From: Subdoligranulum sp.
Lineage (GTDB): Bacteria; Bacillota; Clostridia; Oscillospirales; Ruminococcaceae
Direction of reading: 5' to 3'
Length of the DNA: 52,332 bases
Assembly: GCA_004555405.1 (NCBI GenBank)
Contig: SFIE01000011.1
Span: forward strand, 1 to 52,332
The notes under the pieces were generated by a model. It was not told the origin of the DNA. It made no database searches and worked only from the letters and a program-made list of their open reading frames with translations. Of this stretch, positions 25,756-32,955 are shown piece after piece. The position numbers and the translations under genes are program-made. Each line of letters starts with the position of its first letter. Positions within the stretch are counted from its first letter, which is position 1.

Positions 25756-26793
25756 ATGAAAGCACTCACATATATCAGGCACGGCGAATTTGCCCTTATG
25801 GATAAACCCAAACCGGCGCTGCAGTCCCCGCGGGATGCCATTGTGCGGGTAACGCTGGGCTCCATTTGCACCAGCGATCTGCACATCAAGCACGGCTCGG
25901 TGCCTCGCGCTGTGCCCGGCATTACGGTGGGGCACGAAATGGTGGGCGTTGTGGAAGCCGTGGGCACCGAAGTAAAAACCGTGCGCCCCGGCGACAGAGT
26001 GACTGTGAATGTGGAAACCTTTTGCGGCGAATGCTTCTTTTGCAAAAACGGCTGGGTGAACAACTGCACCGATGCAAACGGCGGCTGGGCGCTGGGCTGC
26101 CGCATAGACGGCGGGCAGGCCGAATCTGTGCGCGTGCCCTATGCCGATCAGGGCCTTACCAAAATTCCGGACGGTGTTTCGGATGAGCAGGCACTCTTTG
26201 TGGGGGATATTCTGGCCACGGGCTTCTGGGCGGCGCGCATTTCGCAGATCCGGGAACAGGATACCGTGCTGATCATCGGCGCGGGGCCCACGGGCATCTG
26301 CACGCTGCTGTGCGCCATGCTGAAAAACCCGAAGCGCCTGATCGTGTGCGAGCAAGACCCCGCGCGCGCCGCGTTTGTGAGGCAGCACTACCCGCAGGTG
26401 CTGGTTTGCGGGCCCGAAGAATGCGAAGCCTTTGTGCTGGCCAACAGCGATCATGGCGGCGCCGATGTGGTGCTGGAAGTGGCCGGGGCCAAAAACACCT
26501 TTGCGCTGGCATGGCGCTGCGCAAGGCCCAATGCCGTGGTAACGGTGGTGGCGCTGTATGACGAAGCGCAAACCCTGCCCCTGCCGGAAATGTACGGCAA
26601 AAACCTCACCTTTAAAACCGGCGGTGTGGATGGGTGCGACTGTGCCGAGATCCTGCGCCTGATCCAGCAGGGCAAGCTCGACACAACCCCGCTCATCACG
26701 CACCGCTATGCGCTGAGTGAGATCGAACAGGCGTACCGGATTTTTGAAAATCGGCTGGACGGCGTGATCAAGGTGGCCATCACCGCCGGGTAA
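25756..26793 (+). CDS. Zinc-dependent medium-chain alcohol/polyol dehydrogenase
   Basis: A 345-residue MDR-family oxidoreductase. The catalytic-zinc ligands are in SICTSDLHIKHG and VGHEMVGVVEAVG, the structural-zinc cysteines in CGECFFCKNGWVNNC, and the nucleotide-binding glycine motif in VLIIGAGPTGICTLL near residue 175. The acidic residue after it (VCEQDPAR) favours NAD over NADP. Substrate is unknown; relatives act on short alcohols, threonine or sugar alcohols. ACGGAGG precedes the ATG at 25756, and it has its own promoter and terminator, so it is a single-gene unit within the nitrogen block without the ANTAR leader. Confidence 0.88.
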   Translation: MKALTYIRHGEFALMDKPKPALQSPRDAIVRVTLGSICTSDLHIKHGSVPRAVPGITVGHEMVGVVEAVGTEVKTVRPGDRVTVNVETFCGECFFCKNGWVNNCTDANGGWALGCRIDGGQAESVRVPYADQGLTKIPDGVSDEQALFVGDILATGFWAARISQIREQDTVLIIGAGPTGICTLLCAMLKNPKRLIVCEQDPARAAFVRQHYPQVLVCGPEECEAFVLANSDHGGADVVLEVAGAKNTFALAWRCARPNAVVTVVALYDEAQTLPLPEMYGKNLTFKTGGVDGCDCAEILRLIQQGKLDTTPLITHRYALSEIEQAYRIFENRLDGVIKVAITAG

Positions 26794-26812
26794 AACGAAA
26801 AAGTCCCCATAA

Positions 26813-26868
26813 AACCCCAGCCGGGGCTGCTGCATTCTGGTGCAGCGGCCCCGGCTGAAGCTTTTTAT
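26813..26868. terminator. Terminator between dehydrogenase and asnB
   Basis: AGCCGGGGCTGCTGCA pairs with TGCAGCGGCCCCGGCT (one bulge), followed by GAAGCTTTTTATT on the plus strand and preceded by AAAACCCC on the other side. Confidence 0.8.
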
Positions 26869-26897
26869 TGGAAACACTGGAACGAAAAATGGCAGAG

Positions 26898-28478
26898 TTA
26901 TTTGCCGCTGTCGCCATAGTTGGCCAGCACGCGGGCCGAAGGGTCCTGCACATCGCAGCCCTTCCACGCCTTGTTGGGCATCCAGAAACCGGCCACCATA
27001 TGCGCCTGGCCGGGATAGAATTTCTCAAACAGCTCGCGGTACAAAAGCGACTCTTTGGTAAAGGGCTGGGCAAAGGTGTAGGCCCGGCGCTTTTGCTCAA
27101 ATTCCTCGTCGGTATACTGCGCTTCGGCGTATTCCTTCAGATCGTCCACCATCGAGTGACCCACGGCATCGCTGAAGGCAGCCTTTTCGCGCATCAGAAT
27201 GTCATGGGGCAGCCAGTCGCCCTCAAAGGCATGGCGCAAAAGATACTTGCCCTTGCCGTAGGTGTTCAGCTTGAGAGCGGGGTCAAGATCCATCACATAC
27301 TCGGCAAAATCCAGATCGCCGAAGGGCACGCGTGCCTCCAGCGAGTTCACCGAAACGCAGCGGTCGGCCCGCAGCACATCGTACATGTGCAATTCCCGGA
27401 TACGCTTTTCGGATTCCTGCTGAAAAGCCTCGGCGCTGGGGGCAAAATCGGTGTATTTATAGCCAAACAGCTCATCCGAAATTTCACCCGTCAGCAGCAC
27501 GCGCAGGTCGGTGTGCTCGTGAATATACTTGCACACCAGATACATTCCGATGGAGGCGCGGATCGTGGTGATGTCATAGGTGCCCAGCAGCGCTACCACC
27601 TCGGGCAGCGCCTGCAGCACATCGGATTTGCTGATGATCACCTCGGTGTGCTGGGCCCCGAGATATTCGGCCACCCGCTTGGCGTATTTCAGGTCGATGG
27701 CATCCACATCCATGCCGATGGAAAAGGTGCGGATGGGCTTTTTCAGCAGCCGTGCCGCCACGGCGCATACCAACGAGGAATCCAAGCCGCCGGAAAGCAA
27801 AAAGCCCACGGGTGCATCGGCATCCAGCCGCTTTTCAATGCCCGCCACCAGCTTGGTGCGAATGTTGGCGCAGGCGGTTTCCAGATCGTCATGGCGCACG
27901 GCGCGCACCTTGCTTACATCGCGGTAGCACACAAACCGGCCGTCCTTGTAATAGTGGCCCGGCGGGAAGGGAAAGATCTCGGCGCAAAGGCCCACCAGGT
28001 TTTTGGGCTCGCTGGCAAAAATATATTCGCCGCTTTCCAGCTTGCCGTAATACAGGGGCCGAATGCCAATGGGGTCACGGGCGGCGATCAGCTTGTCCTG
28101 CTGGGCATCATACAGGATCAGCGCAAACTCGGCGTCCAACATTTTAAACATATCCACGCCGTATTGCTCATACAGCGGCAGCAGGATCTCGCAGTCGGAT
28201 TCGCTTTGGAAGGTATAGCCCTTGGCCTCCAGCTCGGCCTTTTGCCGGCGGAAGCCGTAAAGCTCGCCGTTGCACACCACGGCGTTGCCGTGCAGGGTAA
28301 AGGGCTGCATCCCGCTTTCCGAAAGCCCCATAATGGCCAGCCGATGAAAGCCCAAAAAACCGTGAGGCATCTCGGCAACGCGGGTCATATCCGGCCCGCG
28401 GGAGATCGTGCGGTCAAAATAAGGCCCCACCTCACGGGCGGTGAAGGAATCTCCGCTGAATCCAATAATTGCACACAT
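26898..28478 (-). CDS. asnB: Asparagine synthetase B (glutamine-hydrolysing)
   Basis: A 526-residue enzyme that makes asparagine from aspartate, glutamine and ATP. The start at 28478 gives Met-Cys-Ala-Ile-Ile-Gly, placing the amidotransferase nucleophile at Cys2 as required. The class II amidotransferase domain (SRGPDMTRV, FLGFHRLAIMGLS, CNGELYGFR, ARDPIGIRPLYYG) spans about 1-190. The synthetase domain has the ATP loop GFLLSGGLDSSLVCAVAARL near residue 225 and LLTGEISDELFGY. GAGGGGG lies before the ATG. The gene is divergent from glnA and has its own antitermination leader. Confidence 0.95.
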   Translation of the reverse strand: MCAIIGFSGDSFTAREVGPYFDRTISRGPDMTRVAEMPHGFLGFHRLAIMGLSESGMQPFTLHGNAVVCNGELYGFRRQKAELEAKGYTFQSESDCEILLPLYEQYGVDMFKMLDAEFALILYDAQQDKLIAARDPIGIRPLYYGKLESGEYIFASEPKNLVGLCAEIFPFPPGHYYKDGRFVCYRDVSKVRAVRHDDLETACANIRTKLVAGIEKRLDADAPVGFLLSGGLDSSLVCAVAARLLKKPIRTFSIGMDVDAIDLKYAKRVAEYLGAQHTEVIISKSDVLQALPEVVALLGTYDITTIRASIGMYLVCKYIHEHTDLRVLLTGEISDELFGYKYTDFAPSAEAFQQESEKRIRELHMYDVLRADRCVSVNSLEARVPFGDLDFAEYVMDLDPALKLNTYGKGKYLLRHAFEGDWLPHDILMREKAAFSDAVGHSMVDDLKEYAEAQYTDEEFEQKRRAYTFAQPFTKESLLYRELFEKFYPGQAHMVAGFWMPNKAWKGCDVQDPSARVLANYGDSGK

Positions 28479-28500
28479 AACTTTTCCCCCTCGCAGCAAT

Positions 28501-28560
28501 AAAAAAAGCGACAGCGGCGCGGTGGGGCACTTGCCCCAAGCCGACGCCATTGTCGCTTTT
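28501..28560 (-). promoter_or_regulatory. ANTAR-type antitermination leader of asnB
   Basis: In the minus-strand RNA hairpin CGAC-[AATGGC]-GTCG (28555-28542) has A at loop position 1 and G at 4. The same region is the 5' arm of a terminator, AAAAGCGACA (28560-28551) with TGTCGCTTTT (from 28513), ending in T7 at 28501. Unlike the other four leaders, about 80 bases separate it from the predicted transcription start. Confidence 0.8.
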
Positions 28561-28643
28561 ATATGCTGATTTTCTCTTACTGCACCACCGGCCCCAAAAG
28601 CCGGAACGAAATATGAAACACAGAAACCGGATTCAATGGAATT

Positions 28644-28672
28644 ACTATAGCACCGCGCAAAAGCATTGTCAA
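28644..28672 (-). promoter_or_regulatory. Promoter of asnB
   Basis: Minus strand: -35 TTGACA (28667-28672), 17-bp spacer, -10 TATAGT (28644-28649). Confidence 0.88.
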
Positions 28673-28741
28673 ATATTTTTTTGGCTGAAATTTGCACAGC
28701 TTTTAGGCTAAAAAAGCAAGGATTTCTCAGCATAAAATAAA

Positions 28742-28770
28742 TTGACAGCGCCCGCCAAAATGCGTATAAT
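28742..28770 (+). promoter_or_regulatory. Promoter of glnA
   Basis: Perfect sigma-A promoter: TTGACA (28742-28747), 17-bp spacer, TATAAT (28765-28770). It is divergent from the asnB promoter, with about 70 bp between the two -35 boxes. Confidence 0.93.
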
Positions 28771-28777
28771 TCAAACT

Positions 28778-28837
28778 GTAAACAAGGGAGTTTACTGTGC
28801 AGAGGCAAGTTGCCTCTTGTTCAGTAACTCCTTTTTT
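28778..28837 (+). promoter_or_regulatory. ANTAR-type antitermination leader of glnA
   Basis: Hairpin GTAAAC-[AAGGGA]-GTTTAC (28778-28795) starts at the expected first base of the RNA; loop position 1 is A and position 4 is G. Bases 28784-28797 also form the 5' arm of a terminator with CAGTAACTCCTTT (28822-28834); an inner perfect hairpin of AGAGGCAA/TTGCCTCT fills the middle. T6 ends at 28837. Confidence 0.85.
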
Positions 28838-28906
28838 GCTTTTATACGGAGAGAAAACGCAAATGGATGCGTATAGAACAAAAAACTGCAAAGGGGAACC
28901 AGGGCT

Positions 28907-30103
28907 ATGTTTTACACAGAAGAAGACGTATTTTCTTATATCGAACAGGAAGATGTAAAGTTCATTCGCCTCACCTTCTGCGATTTTTCGGGCAAGCAGC
29001 GCAATCTTTCTATTATGCCTCACGAGCTGAAGCGTGCCTTTTCGCAGGGCATTTCCTTTGATGCCTCGGCCATTGCGGGTTTTGGCGATATGGTGGAATC
29101 GGATCTGTTTCTGTTTCCCATTCCCGCCACTTTTTCGGAAATGCCGTGGCGGCCCAGCCGCGGCAAGGTAGTGCGTATGTTCTGCCACATTCGCCATCCC
29201 GATGGGCGGCCATTTCACCTCGACAGCCGCTATCTGCTGGAGGATGCCGTGAAAAAGGCCCGGGCGGCAGGCATTTCGGTGCAGTTTGGCACCGAGTTTG
29301 AGTTTTATCTTTTCAAAACCGACGAAAACGGCGATCCCACCGACCAGCCCTTTGACCGTGCCACCTACATGGATGTTTCGCCTGCCGACCGGGGCGAGGA
29401 TGTGCGGCGCGAGATCTGCCTGACGCTGGAAAGTATGTCCATTTCGCCCGAAACCTCGCACCACGAGGAGGGCCCCGGCCAGAACGAAATTGATTTTCGC
29501 TACAGCGATGCGCTTTCCGCCGCCGACAACGCCATGCATTTTGTCACCGTGGTAAGCGCCATTGCCGCCGCCAACGGCCTGTATGCCGATTTTGGCCCCA
29601 AGCCCATTCCGGGGGAAAGCGGCAACGGAATGCACATCAATATGTCGGTGAAGTCTGACGATGGCTGGGATGTGATGCCCGCCTTTATGGCCGGTGTGCT
29701 GAGCCATGCGCGGGAAATGACCGCCTTTTTAAACCCCACCCCGGCCTCGTATCACCGGCTGGGTGAAAAAAAGGCTCCGCGCTATGTGACATGGAGCCAC
29801 CAGAACCGTTCGCAGCTGATCCGCATTCCGGCGGCCGAGGGGGAGTATAAGCGCTTTGAGCTGCGCAGCCCGGACCCCACCGCCAATCCGTATGTGTGCT
29901 TTGCACTGCTGATCCACGCGGGGCTGGATGGCATTCAGAAAAATCTCACCCCGCCCGAGCCGCTGAATGTGAACCTGTACACTGCCGGGCCCGAGATCAC
30001 CGACGAGCTGCAGCGTCTGCCGGACTCGCTGGAGGAAGCACGCGAGCTGGCGCGCAACAGTGAATTTATTCGCGCGGTGCTGCCTGAAGATATTTTACAA
30101 TAA
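28907..30103 (+). CDS. glnA: Glutamine synthetase, type I family, C-terminally short
   Basis: A 398-residue enzyme making glutamine from glutamate, ammonia and ATP. The N-terminal beta-grasp (FIRLTFCDFSGKQRNLSIMP) and catalytic blocks are intact: FGTEFEFYLF, HHEEGPGQNEIDFRY, GNGMHINMS, PASYHRLG, WSHQNRSQLIRIPA and RFELRSPDPTANPY. It stops after RAVLPEDILQ, about 35-40 residues earlier than Bacillus GlnA; the lost part is the helical C-terminal tail that in Bacillus binds neighbouring subunits and is involved in contacts with TnrA/GlnR. No such regulators are seen here. The ANTAR gene follows 27 bp later, so the two are one operon. Confidence 0.92.
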   Translation: MFYTEEDVFSYIEQEDVKFIRLTFCDFSGKQRNLSIMPHELKRAFSQGISFDASAIAGFGDMVESDLFLFPIPATFSEMPWRPSRGKVVRMFCHIRHPDGRPFHLDSRYLLEDAVKKARAAGISVQFGTEFEFYLFKTDENGDPTDQPFDRATYMDVSPADRGEDVRREICLTLESMSISPETSHHEEGPGQNEIDFRYSDALSAADNAMHFVTVVSAIAAANGLYADFGPKPIPGESGNGMHINMSVKSDDGWDVMPAFMAGVLSHAREMTAFLNPTPASYHRLGEKKAPRYVTWSHQNRSQLIRIPAAEGEYKRFELRSPDPTANPYVCFALLIHAGLDGIQKNLTPPEPLNVNLYTAGPEITDELQRLPDSLEEARELARNSEFIRAVLPEDILQ

Positions 30104-30130
30104 AATAAAAAGCACAAAGGAGTGGCTGCC

Positions 30131-30715
30131 ATGGTAACAGGAAAAAGAAAATATCGTGTTCTTGTTGCCGGCGCCAACGATAAGCTGGGGGAGAGCATTG
30201 CGGCACTTTTGCCAAAAAATGAGTACGAGCCACCGGTGTTTGCGGCCAGCGTGGGCGAAATTCGCCGCCTTGCGCTGGAATCCACCATGGATCTGGTGGT
30301 GCTGAACACGCCTTTGAAAGATGAGTTCGGCACGCGCCTGGCGCTGGATCTGGCCGACTACAACATTGCGGTGCTGCTGATGGTGCAGGGGGATGTGTTC
30401 GATCAGGTGTGCTATAAGGTGGAGGACTACGGCGTGCTTACGCTGGCTAAGCCCGTTTCACGCCAGAGCTTTTACACCGCCGTGAAGCTGCTCACCGCCA
30501 TGCGGGCTAAAATGCTGCGCATGGAAAAAAAGAATCAGGCCCTGCAGGAAAAAATGCAGGATATCCGCACCATCAACCGTGCCAAGTGGCTGCTGATCAC
30601 CAACCTGCAAATGACCGAGGATGAAGCGCATTATCACATTGAAAAAAAGGCCATGAACAGCCGCCTGTCACGCCGCGAGGCAGCCGAGGAGATCATTCGC
30701 ACATACGATCCATAA
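30131..30715 (+). CDS. ANTAR-domain RNA-binding antitermination regulator with degenerate receiver
   Basis: A 194-residue protein. Residues 7-120 have the alternating strand/helix pattern of a response-regulator receiver, but the phosphorylated Asp is Asn59 (DLVVLNTPL) and the acidic pair after the first strand is missing (RVLVAGAND), so phosphorylation is unlikely. A coiled linker (MEKKNQALQEKMQ) leads to an ANTAR domain, residues about 135-192: INRAKWLLITNLQMTEDEAH then HIEKKAMNSRLSRREAAEEI. ANTAR domains bind RNA hairpins with A1/G4 hexaloops and stop terminators forming. Five such leaders lie within 15 kb. AAAGGAG 9 bases ahead selects the ATG at 30131 over the GTG at 30122. The signal it senses is unknown; P-II or GlnA are candidates. 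Confidence 0.9.
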   Translation: MVTGKRKYRVLVAGANDKLGESIAALLPKNEYEPPVFAASVGEIRRLALESTMDLVVLNTPLKDEFGTRLALDLADYNIAVLLMVQGDVFDQVCYKVEDYGVLTLAKPVSRQSFYTAVKLLTAMRAKMLRMEKKNQALQEKMQDIRTINRAKWLLITNLQMTEDEAHYHIEKKAMNSRLSRREAAEEIIRTYDP

Positions 30716-30752
30716 TATTTTTTTGTATGCAGATAGAAAGGGGAACTTTGGA

Positions 30753-32366
30753 ATGAAGAACACAAAGTATATTTTTGTTACGGGCGGCGTGGTTTCGGGC
30801 CTTGGCAAGGGCATTACCGCCGCATCGCTGGGGCGGCTTTTAAAGGCCCGCGGCCTGAAGGTGGCGGCGCAGAAGCTGGACCCATATATCAATGTGGACC
30901 CGGGCACCATGAGCCCTTACCAGCATGGTGAGGTGTATGTGACCGAGGACGGCGCAGAGACCGATCTGGATCTGGGGCACTACGAGCGATTCATTGACGA
31001 AAATCTGAACCGCTACTCCAACCTTACCACGGGCAAGGTGTATTGGAATGTGCTTAACAAAGAGCGCAAGGGCGAATATCTGGGCTCCACCGTGCAGGTG
31101 ATCCCGCATATCACCAACGAGATCAAGGAGTTTGTATACCGGGTGGGCCGACAAACCGATGCCGATGTGGTGATCACCGAGATCGGCGGCACCATCGGCG
31201 ATATCGAATCGCAGCCCTTTGTGGAGGCTGTGCGCCAGATCTCGCTGGAGGTAGGCCCCGAAAACAGCCTGTTCATTCATGTAACGCTGGTGCCGTTTCT
31301 GCGCGGATCGGATGAGCATAAATCCAAGCCCACACAGCATTCGGTGAAAGAGCTGCAGGGCATGGGCGTAAAGCCGGATATCATTGTGCTGCGGTGCGAT
31401 GAACCGCTGGAGCCCTCGATCTTTAAAAAGATCTCGATGTTCTGCAATGTTAAGCCGGACTGCGTGATCGAAAACATCACGCTGCCCACCCTGTATGAAG
31501 CGCCGATCATGCTGGAGAAAAACAATTTCTCGGCCATCGTGTGCCGCGAGCTGCACCTGAATGCACCGGATATTGATCTGAGCGGCTGGAACGCCATGCT
31601 GGAAAAGATCCGCAGCCGCACCAAAACCGTTACCATCGGCCTGGTGGGCAAGTATGTGCAGCTGCACGATGCCTATCTTTCGGTGGCGGAATCGCTTCGG
31701 CACGCCGGGTATGAGCTGGGCGCCAATGTGAACATTCGCTGGATCGACTCGGAAACCATCACCGAGGAAAATGTGGCCGAGGTGCTGGGCGACTGCTCGG
31801 GCATTCTGGTGCCCGGCGGCTTTGGCGAACGCGGCATCGAGGGCATGATCACCACCGCCAATTACTGCCGCAAGCGCCATGTGCCTTATTTTGGCATCTG
31901 CCTTGGTATGCAGATTGCCGTGATCGCTTTTGCCCGTGCCAAGGCCGGGCTGGCCGATGCCAATTCGGGCGAGTTTGACCCCGGAAGCACCCACAAGGTG
32001 ATCGATTTTCTGCCCGATCAGAACGATGCCGTGGCCAAGGGCGGCACGCTGCGCTTGGGGGCATATCCCTGCGCCATCAAGCCGGGCACCCGGATGCACG
32101 AGGCCTATGGCTGCGAGCTGATCAGCGAGCGCCATCGCCACCGCTACGAATTCAACAACGATTTCCGCGAGGTGCTCACCTTGTCCGGCATGGTGATCAG
32201 CGGCACCTCGCCCGATGGCTATATCGTGGAAACCGTGGAGCTGCCCGACAACAAGTTCTATGTGGGCGTGCAGTTCCATCCTGAGTTTAAAAGCCGCCCC
32301 AACAAGCCCCATCCGCTGTTTGTAAGCTTTGTAAGGGCCGCCTTGGAAACCGCCGAGGAAAAGTAA
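30753..32366 (+). CDS. pyrG: CTP synthase
   Basis: A 537-residue enzyme, normal length, that aminates UTP to CTP with glutamine. The N-terminal amidoligase domain opens with KYIFVTGGVVSGLGKGITAA and has QKLDPYINVDPGTMSP and EIGGTIGDIES. The C-terminal class I amidotransferase has GILVPGGFGERG, nucleophile YFGICLGMQ and HPEFKSRPNKPHPLF. AAAGGGG precedes the start. It lies 37 bp after the ANTAR gene with no terminator between, so it may be cotranscribed with glnA and inherit its control; this would tie a major glutamine-consuming step to the same switch. Confidence 0.97.
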   Translation: MKNTKYIFVTGGVVSGLGKGITAASLGRLLKARGLKVAAQKLDPYINVDPGTMSPYQHGEVYVTEDGAETDLDLGHYERFIDENLNRYSNLTTGKVYWNVLNKERKGEYLGSTVQVIPHITNEIKEFVYRVGRQTDADVVITEIGGTIGDIESQPFVEAVRQISLEVGPENSLFIHVTLVPFLRGSDEHKSKPTQHSVKELQGMGVKPDIIVLRCDEPLEPSIFKKISMFCNVKPDCVIENITLPTLYEAPIMLEKNNFSAIVCRELHLNAPDIDLSGWNAMLEKIRSRTKTVTIGLVGKYVQLHDAYLSVAESLRHAGYELGANVNIRWIDSETITEENVAEVLGDCSGILVPGGFGERGIEGMITTANYCRKRHVPYFGICLGMQIAVIAFARAKAGLADANSGEFDPGSTHKVIDFLPDQNDAVAKGGTLRLGAYPCAIKPGTRMHEAYGCELISERHRHRYEFNNDFREVLTLSGMVISGTSPDGYIVETVELPDNKFYVGVQFHPEFKSRPNKPHPLFVSFVRAALETAEEK

Positions 32367-32391
32367 AACCCGGGCATGGGGCCATAGCCCT

Positions 32392-32841
32392 TTATAAAAA
32401 TTCGCGCCAGCGGTCGGCGGCGTTTTGCTCAAACTGTTCCAGCTCACGCGCCAGCCGCTGGGCGTTTTCGCTGGCGGCGGGGTTGTCGCGCCGGGCCATC
32501 ACACAGCCAGTCACCCCCAGGCAGCAGCCCTGGGCCAGCATTTGGGCCAAATGCCGGTTGCTGGGGTCGGTGCGGGCTTTCAGCTGCACCCCCACATCCA
32601 TGCACAGGCGGCCCACCACACCGGGGGTGCTGGCCTGGCTGCCCATGCTTTCCAGCGCGCGCTGTGCGGCGGCCTGAAACTGCCGATATTTTTTCTGCTG
32701 CACGGCCATTTCGGCCTTCATGGCGCTGTCGGGCGTAATGGGCATCAGCTGGCTCAGCGCCGTGCAGGCGTTTCCGGCATTGCGGGCGATCCTGTCGTAC
32801 AGGCGGGTGTCCGGTGTGGGCGCGGCCTTGTATGCATCCAT
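32392..32841 (-). CDS. Small helical protein of unknown function
   Basis: A 149-residue, mostly helical soluble protein, with heptad-like segments (AMKAEMAVQQKKYRQFQAAA and ENAQRLARELEQFEQNAA). I do not recognise the family; the helix pattern would fit a small bundle of the ferritin-like or DUF2383 kind, which is a guess. AAAGGAGG lies 8 bases ahead of the ATG but is fully buried in a 16-bp hairpin (32844-32891). It lies 115 bp behind the degenerate GGDEF gene on the same strand and may be its operon partner. Confidence 0.65.
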   Translation of the reverse strand: MDAYKAAPTPDTRLYDRIARNAGNACTALSQLMPITPDSAMKAEMAVQQKKYRQFQAAAQRALESMGSQASTPGVVGRLCMDVGVQLKARTDPSNRHLAQMLAQGCCLGVTGCVMARRDNPAASENAQRLARELEQFEQNAADRWREFL

Positions 32842-32843
32842 AA

Positions 32844-32891
32844 AAAATCAGCCTCCTTTTATGGGCAGTATACCCAAAGGAGGCTGATTTT
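32844..32891. repeat. Perfect 16-bp inverted repeat burying a ribosome site
   Basis: AAAATCAGCCTCCTTT (32844-32859) and AAAGGAGGCTGATTTT (32876-32891) with a 16-base spacer that itself contains GTATAC. In minus-strand RNA the second arm holds the AAAGGAGG of the small helical protein and is followed by T6, so it looks both like a terminator and like a translation block. Confidence 0.85.
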
Positions 32892-32955
32892 ATGTATACG
32901 ATCCGCTTTGGCCCGGCGGGCGGCATTGTAAAATGCGCCGGCACCGCCAGGGGGG

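Noticed and set aside
26868..28502. A 544-codon plus-strand frame opposite asnB
   Set aside because: Antisense shadow of asnB with low-complexity His/Gly/Gln content and no ribosome site; similar long shadows lie opposite malQ, transketolase and AGCS genes.
28561..28640. A second hexaloop hairpin in the upstream part of the asnB leader
   Set aside because: The only clear stem there (CCGGC/GCCGG) has a T/G-rich loop without A at position 1 and G at position 4.
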